A DNA stretch of 20,740 bases from assembly GCA_944382025.1 (NCBI GenBank), contig CALWMQ010000117.1:1-20740 (forward strand), given 5' to 3'. The DNA comes from an uncultured Clostridia bacterium (GTDB taxonomy: Bacteria; Bacillota; Clostridia; Oscillospirales; Acutalibacteraceae). How positions within the stretch are numbered: the stretch's first letter is position 1; each line of letters opens with the position of its first letter. The translations under genes and the position numbers were made by a program. The notes beneath the pieces are model-generated. The model was not told the DNA's origin. It ran no database searches and was given only the letters and a program-made list of their open reading frames with translations. Positions 14,046-20,740 of this stretch are shown here, one piece after another.

Positions 14046-15218
14046 TCAGGCAAATTCAGCTATTCTGCGACGGAAATGCAGGTAGTTCTCAAATGAAACT
14101 TCCTCCGGCACGCCATGGTCACAGGTAGGAATATAGCCGCCCCGCTCGTGAAGAGCGGGCAAAATACCGTCCAAATACCGATCGATCTCATCAGGGGTAG
14201 TGGCGAGAATACGTTTATCGATGCCCCCTGACAGTAACAGATCCGGCCATTTCCGCGACGACTCCAAAATGTCGGAACCAGCGGCTGCTTCAAAGGGGCT
14301 GATAAAATTCATTCCAATGGCTTCCCGGTACAGATCGATCACCGGCCAACAGAAACCATCGGTATCGACTTGGATATTAAGCCTTCGATTTTTATCCAAT
14401 TGACGGCCGCGAATATTGTGAATGAGCTGCTGATAATACGGGAAAAGAAACTCCTTCATCATATCGGGGGAAATCAGTGGGCCGTGATTATAACAAATGT
14501 CCTCTGCCAAGAACACTTCATCGTAGGTTACCTCTTTCTGGATCTGTGCTGTCACGCTGTCAGCTAATTCCAACCAGGTCTGCATACAGTCATGGATGAG
14601 TTCCGGTTGATCATAAAACAGATAGCACAGATCCGCCGGCCCCATAAGACTGCGCAAATACATGTACCCGCCTATCATCCGCTGACTGATGACCTTGCCC
14701 TGTCGGGCCGCCGCCACGGCATCCTTTACAATTTCAGCGGTTTTCTGGATCCGCGCCGGGTTCTGGGGGTTAAGACGCCATTTCACATCCTCCTGCCAGG
14801 TTTTCATATCCTTAACCGGTGTGGACAAATACTCAGGCATATATCCAGAACGGCGGTCTTTAAAAAACAACACATGTCGCCCTGCAAAATCCTGTACAAC
14901 CTCCTGGTTCCCTCGGTCTTCAATCACTTTTTCCTCAAAAAATGGGCTGAACTCCGCTTCGCACCAACCCAGATTCCAAATATCAAACTGGCCGGGATCG
15001 TCAAACTGAAAACACTCTCTGAGATAGGCGTCATAATCTCCCGAAACCTCTGACATCGGTTTTAGATGTCCTTCGCTAATCCAGCGATCCAGCGTATAAT
15101 AACCGAATTCCCGAAGCACAAAAGGCGCTCCTGGTTTTCCATCGTAAAAATCTCGTAGCTTACGAACGCTTTCTGCCATCTGCTCCCTGGGAAGCAGCCC
15201 GTGAATTCCGTCGTCCAT
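14046..15218 (-). CDS. Uroporphyrinogen decarboxylase (URO-D) family protein, probable methyltransferase-like
   Basis: 390 residues, URO-D/methylcobamide-methyltransferase fold. Seen: FLAEDICYNHGPLISPDMMKE (about 236-256, shortened), IQVDTDGFCWPVIDLY (282-297), where related proteins have a H-S-D-G motif, LLSGGIDKRIL (328-338) and GGYIPTCDHGVPEEVSFENY (360-379). Cys290 and Cys366-Asp-His368 are candidates for the metal site used by zinc-dependent methyltransferase members. It is not HemE: the N-terminal arginine-rich substrate motif of true uroporphyrinogen decarboxylase is absent and no haem gene is near. ATG has AAGGAAGG with an 8-nt spacer. It follows the ArsR-type gene by 23 bases, so the two are one unit. 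No corrinoid-protein gene is visible. Substrate unknown. Confidence 0.82.
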   Translation of the reverse strand: MDDGIHGLLPREQMAESVRKLRDFYDGKPGAPFVLREFGYYTLDRWISEGHLKPMSEVSGDYDAYLRECFQFDDPGQFDIWNLGWCEAEFSPFFEEKVIEDRGNQEVVQDFAGRHVLFFKDRRSGYMPEYLSTPVKDMKTWQEDVKWRLNPQNPARIQKTAEIVKDAVAAARQGKVISQRMIGGYMYLRSLMGPADLCYLFYDQPELIHDCMQTWLELADSVTAQIQKEVTYDEVFLAEDICYNHGPLISPDMMKEFLFPYYQQLIHNIRGRQLDKNRRLNIQVDTDGFCWPVIDLYREAIGMNFISPFEAAAGSDILESSRKWPDLLLSGGIDKRILATTPDEIDRYLDGILPALHERGGYIPTCDHGVPEEVSFENYLHFRRRIAEFA

Positions 15219-15241
15219 AAAAAATACCTTCCTTTTCCACG

Positions 15242-16180
15242 TTACATATTGGAGACATAGTTCAGCCGCATGACAATATCCTGGCTATGATCTCCGAATT
15301 TTTCTCCAAATATATTGATGCCGCCTTGGTTCACTGCGTCTTTCTTGATGCCGATTCGGAAAGAAATGTAATCTTTGTCATACAAGTGTAAATCCATCAA
15401 TGTCACCGGGGATACTGGAAGCTCGTCAATATAACTGCCTTCCTCATCCACCTTGAAGCTCTTGAGCAAACCATACTGGGTATAGAGATCCGACCACCAG
15501 TCCGGATTGTTCTTTCCCCTGCGGCCGCCGAAATCCCCGGGCGATACATAGGTGAGGACTTCCACTCCGTTGATCCAAATCGTTATGTCGCTGGGCCAAA
15601 TATTTCGGTAATTGGCTGCCTCTGAACACAGCTCTAAGGAAATCTCTATGCTAGTGGCCTGACCAATACTCAAGCAGGAGCAGGGAAAACGGTACTCTAC
15701 ATAGCCCCGATTAAACCATAGCAATTGCGCGCTAAAGCGGTCGGGATGATAAAAAACCGAGGGAGTATCATCTGTCCCTACATATCCTCGTTCGTTGACC
15801 ATGCCACAGGTAGGCTCAACTTGACAGTCAAAATAGCTGCCAAGCGGTGCAGATATCAGCATAAACTGCTTATCCGGGACTCCCCCCCGGTCTGATACAA
15901 TGATCAAATCCAGAGCATCCAACCGCAGACTACAGACCTTTTTTGCCCCGCGAAGGCCAGGTTGATATTCCGAAAAAATCAGTTCCGCCGCCTCCAGGGT
16001 TTTTACGTGCATGGCGGCCGAGGAAACAGGAATTTGCAAAATGGTTGCAATCTCATTAACCGATAGAGTTCTCTCCCGCAACATACGAAGAATCTCCACT
16101 CGTACATCGGATGCCAGAGCTTTCCCAAGATTGACGAGTTTTTCCGTCTCCCCCAGTTCGATAGATGTTTTCCGGTTCAT
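15242..16180 (-). CDS. ArsR-type regulator with a large C-terminal domain
   Basis: 312 residues. The N-terminal 80 are a winged helix of ArsR type: LVNLGKALASDVRVEILRML, TLSVNEIATILQIPVSSAAM, HVKTLEAAELI. There is no Cys-rich metal site of ArsR proper. The remaining 230 residues (GSYFDCQVEPTCGMVNERGY, FNRGYVEYRFPCSCL, SDITIWINGVEVLTYVSPGD, INIFGEKFGDHSQDIVMRL) look beta-rich with many aromatic residues, fitting a sugar-binding jelly-roll, but I do not recognise a named domain. ATG at 16180 has GGAGG with an 8-nt spacer; a TTG two codons earlier lies too near the ribosome site. Cotranscribed with the URO-D-family gene. Presumably senses a carbohydrate. Confidence 0.8.
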   Translation of the reverse strand: MNRKTSIELGETEKLVNLGKALASDVRVEILRMLRERTLSVNEIATILQIPVSSAAMHVKTLEAAELIFSEYQPGLRGAKKVCSLRLDALDLIIVSDRGGVPDKQFMLISAPLGSYFDCQVEPTCGMVNERGYVGTDDTPSVFYHPDRFSAQLLWFNRGYVEYRFPCSCLSIGQATSIEISLELCSEAANYRNIWPSDITIWINGVEVLTYVSPGDFGGRRGKNNPDWWSDLYTQYGLLKSFKVDEEGSYIDELPVSPVTLMDLHLYDKDYISFRIGIKKDAVNQGGINIFGEKFGDHSQDIVMRLNYVSNM

Positions 16181-16215
16181 ATCCAAACCTCCGTTTTCGC
16201 TCTATCCTTTTATCT

Positions 16216-16557
16216 TCATTTTAGATTTATCTGCCGGATTTTGTCAAGCGAAACCTTTGGTGTACGATCTGCATTCAGTAGGCCGTTGATCTCTTGCTGG
16301 ACATCAGTGAGTTGGGTGTAACAATACCCGCACACGATATCCATCGACTTAATGGCATCCGTCAATGACTCAATCCTCTCAAGACAGGCCGCCTCATCTT
16401 TGACTTTGCCATTATACCCCCATCCGTCACTCCCTTCAATGGCTACACCGCCGTATTCGCTGATAATCACCGGTTGACCCTCATAACTATATCCCGAAGC
16501 AAAGGCGTAACGGTAACTGTAGACATGCAGTTCACCTCTAATCGGTTGACAACACTT
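16216..16557 (-). pseudogene. GH2 glycosidase, C-terminal remnant
   Basis: The readable frame gives GELHVYSYRYAFASGYSYEG, then QPVIISEYGGVAIEG with the conserved SEYGG of GH2 family catalytic domains, GWGYNGKVKDEAACLERIES, IVCGYCYTQLTDVQQEINGL and the end RTPKVSLDKIRQINLK, stop TGA at 16216-16218. Intact GH2 enzymes (beta-galactosidase/beta-glucuronidase type) are 600 residues or more; only about 105 C-terminal residues are left. The frame is open upstream to a TGA at 16558-16560, which lies within the permease gene. There is no plausible start codon with a ribosome site. The remnant therefore overlaps the last 20 bases of the permease in another frame, marking a deletion junction. Confidence 0.85.
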
Positions 16558-17437
16558 TCATGAAAAATCTGCCCAACAAAAAGTTCAACATAAACAATAT
16601 AAATGCGATGGCAGATGCATACCCTAATTCAAAACGGATAAACCCGTAATCATACATATGGGCCACGATAGTATGAGCACTGTAATCCGGGCTGGGAAAA
16701 CCGGCCACTGAAACGGTAATGTCATATACGTTCAAGGAATTCACAATGGCCATTATGGCGTTAAACAAAAGATAGGGCTTCATTTGAGGCAATACCACAT
16801 AGAACAAATCCTGAAACCGGTTTTTAATACCATCAATCGCTCCTGCTTCACTAAGCTCCGGATTCAGGCCGGACAAACCAGCCAGATTGGTCAAAAATCC
16901 CGAACCCATGCTCATCCATACTGAAATCAGAATCACCAACGGCATAATATACTGGGGATCCTTCGTCCATAAGATGGGGCTTTTTATAATGTCCATGTCC
17001 AACAGCAAGGTGTTGACCAGACCATAACGGTCCGAGGAGAAAAGATACAACCATACCACCGAAACCGCCAGACTGCTGACGATGGAAGGAGCATAAAAAG
17101 CCAGCGAAAACGCGTTCCGGGCATGGAGCTGGTTAATGGCCCACGCAAAGATGAAGGAAGCCAGAAAGCCCACCGGCCCGGCAATGACAGCGAACCCTAG
17201 GGTGTTAGTCAGTGCCTTGATAAACAGATCATCGTTGGTAAAGAGTTCCACATAGTTTTTTAAACCCGCAAACCGCATAGGCTGCACAATATTGTAGTGG
17301 GTGAAACTAAGAGCTAACCCCCAAATCACTGGGATTAATACAAAGCACAGAAACAGCAGCGCGAAAGGGAACAGCATGGTATACCCTTCTATTTCACGAC
17401 GATTTAAGCGCTTGTGCCGGGCCTTTACCTGCGCCAT
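16538..17437 (-). CDS. Sugar ABC transporter permease, MalF/LplB type
   Basis: 299-residue CUT1 permease. N-terminal cytoplasmic basic stretch, first hydrophobic segment about 20-45, loop LSEAGAIDGIKNRF from residue 195 as ATPase contact, and a hydrophobic C-terminus ending FFMKVLSTD. ATG lies 2 bases after the stop of the solute-binding gene and uses the AGGAGG inside that gene's end, so the two are translationally coupled. The partner MalG-type permease that normally follows is not there; instead the stop codon sits in a GH2 remnant. The last residues may have been altered by the deletion, but length and hydrophobicity look normal. Confidence 0.9.
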   Translation of the reverse strand: MAQVKARHKRLNRREIEGYTMLFPFALLFLCFVLIPVIWGLALSFTHYNIVQPMRFAGLKNYVELFTNDDLFIKALTNTLGFAVIAGPVGFLASFIFAWAINQLHARNAFSLAFYAPSIVSSLAVSVVWLYLFSSDRYGLVNTLLLDMDIIKSPILWTKDPQYIMPLVILISVWMSMGSGFLTNLAGLSGLNPELSEAGAIDGIKNRFQDLFYVVLPQMKPYLLFNAIMAIVNSLNVYDITVSVAGFPSPDYSAHTIVAHMYDYGFIRFELGYASAIAFILFMLNFLLGRFFMKVLSTD

Positions 17438-17439
17438 CC

Positions 17440-20382
17440 TCAGTTGCCTCCTCCTATGCCGTATTCATCCTGTTTACGCTTCAATTCGCGTTCGATTTCC
17501 TTGACGGCCTCTTCCAGAGCCACGCGGGGCTCCTGACCATTCATCACCGCTCGGGTCCAGGCGTTGTTAATTTGCCGCCCTGTGATATAGCCGCCCAGGA
17601 CATTCCTGGGATTTCGCATATCCAGCATGGCTTCCTCGAACACTTGCAAATCCTCTTTATCCCATGGTAAATTGCTGAAAGCCTCAGTATTGGCGGTAAA
17701 CCATCTGGCCTGCAGGCCCACTGTCGCCTCAATATCCTCGCCATATCTCTGTTGAACATCAGCGCTCATATACCACTGGAGAAACTCCCATGCCGCCTCA
17801 TTTCCTTCCGCCTTATCAAACATAATGCAGGAGGTCAGGGCACCGATGGCTTGCCGATTCAGACTACCATCCTCATTACGGGTACCGGGAATCCGCGCAA
17901 CTTCCCACTTGCCATACAGCTCCGGCGCGGCGACTTTCAGAGTCAAGTATTCGTTAAGTCCCCCTACAAATATGGGGATGTCGCCTACCCGGAAATGATT
18001 AAAGGTATTGATCTCTGAGGGCAGATTGTATTGGGTATAGCTGCGAACCCATTGGTAAAACGCGGAATAGGCCGTTTCACTATTCAATAGGGTGTTCAAC
18101 CCCGTTTCATCGTACAGATCACCATTAAGCTGCCATAAATAAGTATAAAAGGCACAATATTGATACTGAGCAGTGGTACTGGTGGTAATGGGAATATAAA
18201 AATTGTAATTGTGCTGCTTGAGCGAGGGTAATACTTTTGCATATAAAGTATCCCAGTCCTCCGGAATCTCCAGATGGAGCTCGTCAAAAATATCGGTCCG
18301 CACCATCATAAACTGAAAATCCATCGTTTCTGGCAACGCGTATACACCGTCATTGTAAACAAAGGGCTCCAGTGCGCCAGGAACAAAATAGCTCGCCAGC
18401 TCCTCATATCCGGGTAACTGGCTCAATTCCACCACACTCTCTCTGATAGCGAGTTCCACCGGTGTGCTGGAATCACTTCCTATCGCTAAATTGGGAGAGT
18501 TACCAGTGACAATGGATAACAATAAGGGACTGACTCCGCCAATCGCGCCCACAGAACCAGTTGGCAAAATGTTAATCCGTACTCTTACCCCCGTACGCGG
18601 CGTATATTCCTCGTCCGCCATCTGCTGGAGCAGTTCGCCCCATTCACGGCCACGGGCAATCCAAACGGTGATTTCGTCTGTTATCTCCGTCCCCTCAATA
18701 TCGCCGCCCAACTGGTTATAATCCTTCACAAAGGAGGCAATAAAATTCATGAAGGTCGCCTTTGCACGTTGAAAGAAGCTGCTTTTTACCTCTTTAACCG
18801 GACTACCGGGAGCTGCCAGTTCCAAAAAGTCCAGGGTCATGGGCATACTCAAAATTTCAGTATACCAGGTAGAGAGATTGGTCTGCATGTTCGTCAAAGA
18901 TCCATCAGAACCGCTACTGACCGGAATAGTCTCCGGATGTCGGATATAGCCGTCCAATTCATCGGCGGCACTCATCAAATTAGATATGACGGTCGCTTGT
19001 TTGCCGCTGATTTCCAGAAGTCGTTCCGCCTGAGACCGCAGTTCATCCCGCAGGTTTTCCAACGTGGGAATCAGCCAGGAGATCTTCTTATCCAATTCAT
19101 ATTCAAAATTGGGATCAGGAGTGGATCCCACGATGGTCAGTATGTCTCGGAGCAGATCAGATAAAATCTCTCCGCATTCCTTTAAGCTGTTCTGTACATC
19201 CCGTAACTCGCCGCTGACCACCCGCAGGGTGATTTCTTGTTCCCCGGCCTCCAAATAGATACGATAAGGCTCTTCGTCGGAACCCAGGGCTGCTGTTTGC
19301 CAGCTGCTTCCGTAGAGAAAAGGCACGGCATCCGCTTCTTGGAAGGGTACTTCTCCGTTGATAAGAAGCTGCCGGTATATCACCAGACCATTACCAGTCG
19401 TTTGTAAAAAACGGGTGTTGATTTGGTAGTAACCAGTTTCAGGAACATCTACCTTCCAGGTCAGATATTGCCCGCCAGTCTGCCAACGATCACCACCAAT
19501 GGTATTTAAACGAATGAGAGAATATTCAAAGGGAGAAGAGGCCGGATCGGAATCGCTGATCCGACGAATGGTTCTGTCGGAACGATATTCCGCTTGCTCC
19601 GCCTCCAGATATAGGGTTTCGCCTGTGTAATCCGAAGCGTTATGTAGTCCTAGATATTCTTCGTAGGTGGGAAGTACGGCGGGAGGCTCCACGTACAAGG
19701 AACCCACCACCATGTTCCCGGACACATGAACCAACGTTATAGTGTGCTCTCCGGCAGTAAGATAAACCTCTAACGGGCGGGAATAAAATGCATTCGTATC
19801 TCCAAAATATTGCTTGTTCCATTGGCAAACCTGCTCGAGCTGAGGAGAACGTTCATCACCGTTGTAATCATAGAAGGTATCGCCCGATTCCTTCCATTTT
19901 CGGTCAAAAGGAATGTTTTCACTATCCTCACAGATGGATTCGCCATCCACCAATAACCCACGCTGGATGGAAGCTACTTCGCCGGGCAACGTCAGATAAT
20001 CTAAGGCCAGAACATACAGACCGGCTTTTTCTATCTGGATGGTAGTCTGGATGGACTCCTGCTCTTCATCCCATTGGTAGGCTAAACCGCTGTAACCCTC
20101 AATATCTTCTTTCGCCTCAATACCTGTCCATTCGGTGGAACAGTAGGATCCTTCACCCGGCTGGTATCCCTTCTCGGCGTATTCCTCCAATAACTCACAA
20201 TAATTCTGAAGTTCGGCGGCGGCCTCCGTCTGGGAGCCGCCGCCCACATCATACTTATCTTTCACTGGTTGGCCAGGGGCTGCCGAAACCGTCAGCCCCG
20301 CCAACAGCAGGAGGCACAGAGCGGATGCCAACATCCGCTCGCAAGCCCTTTTTGTGCTGTTCTTATGAATGTTGCAGGCCAT
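17440..20382 (-). CDS. Giant solute-binding protein with two carbohydrate-binding-like modules
   Basis: 980 residues, about twice a normal binding protein. Order: Sec signal (hydrophobic LASALCLLLLAGLTVSA, then AP at about 36), no lipobox Cys; a first beta-sandwich-like module (about 85-232: IQTTIQIEKAGLYVLALDYL, AGEHTITLVHVSG); a second (about 255-392: YLEAEQAEYRS, VDVPETGYYQINTRFLQ, AGEQEITLRVVSG); a helical linker of about 170 residues (DVQNSLKECGEILSDLLRDI and on); then a family 1 binding-protein domain from about 570 to 945 (ITVWIARGREWGELLQQMAD, LPETMDFQFMMVRTDIFDEL, AIGALTSCIMFDKAEGNEAA). Coiled-coil-like basic tail. ATG at 20382 has AGGAGG at 20391-20396; an upstream GTG overlaps that site. 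It likely binds a large or branched oligosaccharide. The two modules recall CBM6/35-type folds. Confidence 0.85.
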   Translation of the reverse strand: MACNIHKNSTKRACERMLASALCLLLLAGLTVSAAPGQPVKDKYDVGGGSQTEAAAELQNYCELLEEYAEKGYQPGEGSYCSTEWTGIEAKEDIEGYSGLAYQWDEEQESIQTTIQIEKAGLYVLALDYLTLPGEVASIQRGLLVDGESICEDSENIPFDRKWKESGDTFYDYNGDERSPQLEQVCQWNKQYFGDTNAFYSRPLEVYLTAGEHTITLVHVSGNMVVGSLYVEPPAVLPTYEEYLGLHNASDYTGETLYLEAEQAEYRSDRTIRRISDSDPASSPFEYSLIRLNTIGGDRWQTGGQYLTWKVDVPETGYYQINTRFLQTTGNGLVIYRQLLINGEVPFQEADAVPFLYGSSWQTAALGSDEEPYRIYLEAGEQEITLRVVSGELRDVQNSLKECGEILSDLLRDILTIVGSTPDPNFEYELDKKISWLIPTLENLRDELRSQAERLLEISGKQATVISNLMSAADELDGYIRHPETIPVSSGSDGSLTNMQTNLSTWYTEILSMPMTLDFLELAAPGSPVKEVKSSFFQRAKATFMNFIASFVKDYNQLGGDIEGTEITDEITVWIARGREWGELLQQMADEEYTPRTGVRVRINILPTGSVGAIGGVSPLLLSIVTGNSPNLAIGSDSSTPVELAIRESVVELSQLPGYEELASYFVPGALEPFVYNDGVYALPETMDFQFMMVRTDIFDELHLEIPEDWDTLYAKVLPSLKQHNYNFYIPITTSTTAQYQYCAFYTYLWQLNGDLYDETGLNTLLNSETAYSAFYQWVRSYTQYNLPSEINTFNHFRVGDIPIFVGGLNEYLTLKVAAPELYGKWEVARIPGTRNEDGSLNRQAIGALTSCIMFDKAEGNEAAWEFLQWYMSADVQQRYGEDIEATVGLQARWFTANTEAFSNLPWDKEDLQVFEEAMLDMRNPRNVLGGYITGRQINNAWTRAVMNGQEPRVALEEAVKEIERELKRKQDEYGIGGGN

Positions 20383-20413
20383 GCTGCGCACCTCCTGAGA
20401 GAATCAAAAAGAA

Positions 20414-20740
20414 TTAATCGTTCGGGGGAACCAAAGCGGTTTTATCCTCGGTAAAGGTCCATCCATCGGCCAGCTTCTGATCCAGCCAATCCTGATGCAG
20501 TTTTTCACCCAGCGCTTGAATCTTGGCGCATTGATCGGTAATGGTTACCTGCCCCTCATAGATTTGGGTCTCCGAAGCCCAGATGGAAGGATGGAATTGA
20601 CTTTCGATCACATCGGACCATAAGAACATAGTCGCATTCTCATACATCTCATCCCGCTTCTCCCACAGTTCCAGCACTGCCTCGTTAGTCACCAGGGGCT
20701 TAAACTTCTCATTTACCTGCTCACGCAGTTCGCTGTTGGA
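20414..20740 (-). CDS. Unidentified protein, C-terminal part (truncated at window edge)
   Basis: 108 C-terminal residues are present; the start is outside the window. The frame is open to the last base. Seen: LREQVNEKFKPLVTNEAV, LELWEKRDEMYENATMFLWSD, then IQALGEKLHQDWLDQKLADG with WTFTEDKTALVPPND at the end. The last part matches, in pattern, the RyR domain (helix with AExxHxxW, then GWTY/F, then LVP), but one pattern in a short stretch is weak proof. It lies 31 bases ahead of the giant solute-binding gene and is probably in the same operon. Function not assigned. Confidence 0.6.
   Translation of the reverse strand, partial: SNSELREQVNEKFKPLVTNEAVLELWEKRDEMYENATMFLWSDVIESQFHPSIWASETQIYEGQVTITDQCAKIQALGEKLHQDWLDQKLADGWTFTEDKTALVPPND

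Noticed and set aside
1..20740. CRISPR arrays, tRNA or rRNA genes
   Set aside because: No regularly spaced direct repeats and no cloverleaf or rRNA-like sequence was noticed on either strand.

Overview
The window looks like chromosomal DNA of a gut-type anaerobic Firmicute (class Clostridia, plausibly Oscillospiraceae/Ruminococcaceae-like). The reasons are AGGAGG-type ribosome binding sites at suitable spacing, moderately high GC, several CUT1 sugar ABC transporter genes with no ATPase gene beside them, a GH112 phosphorylase, a clostridial ferritin-like protein, and a very large solute-binding protein of the type found in polysaccharide-utilising Clostridia. The genus is an inference; no rRNA or other marker is present.

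Left part (1-2983, mostly + strand): a scar of a large serine recombinase (3-128), about 360 bases without a recognisable gene, then a strong promoter and a folded leader ahead of an O-acetylhomoserine sulfhydrylase (665-1945). A separately promoted phosphoribosyltransferase-like gene (2168-2809) follows. It lacks the usual acidic pair in its PRPP loop.

Centre left (2903-10503): a complete-looking sugar uptake and phosphorolysis operon on the minus strand. It runs solute-binding lipoprotein, MalF-type permease, MalG-type permease, a small two-helix membrane protein, then a GH112 beta-galactoside phosphorylase, and ends at a terminator at 2951-2983. A divergent AraC-family regulator (9655-10503) faces it. 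The divergent region carries back-to-back promoters and two identical AACCGGTT palindromes 22 bp apart, one on each -35 region. Stem-loops sit in both larger gaps of the operon. The likely job is import of a galactosyl disaccharide (lacto-N-biose, galacto-N-biose or galactosyl-rhamnose) and its cleavage to galactose-1-phosphate.

Centre (10517-13475): an interrupted gene with two in-frame TGA codons exactly where tryptophan is expected, a 23-bp perfect palindromic terminator, a small YqaJ-C-terminus-like protein, a ferritin-like diiron protein, and a D-2-hydroxyacid dehydrogenase with its own promoter.

Right part (13476-20740): a 570-base convergent gap with two elaborate nested inverted repeats, then a minus-strand locus. 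In transcription order it holds an unidentified truncated gene (with a possible RyR-like C-terminus), a 980-residue solute-binding protein with carbohydrate-binding-like modules and no lipobox, one MalF-type permease, the C-terminal remnant of a GH2 glycosidase, a two-domain ArsR-type regulator, and a uroporphyrinogen-decarboxylase-family protein. The permease stop codon lies inside the GH2 remnant and the expected MalG-type permease is missing, so a deletion appears to have removed it together with most of the GH2 gene.
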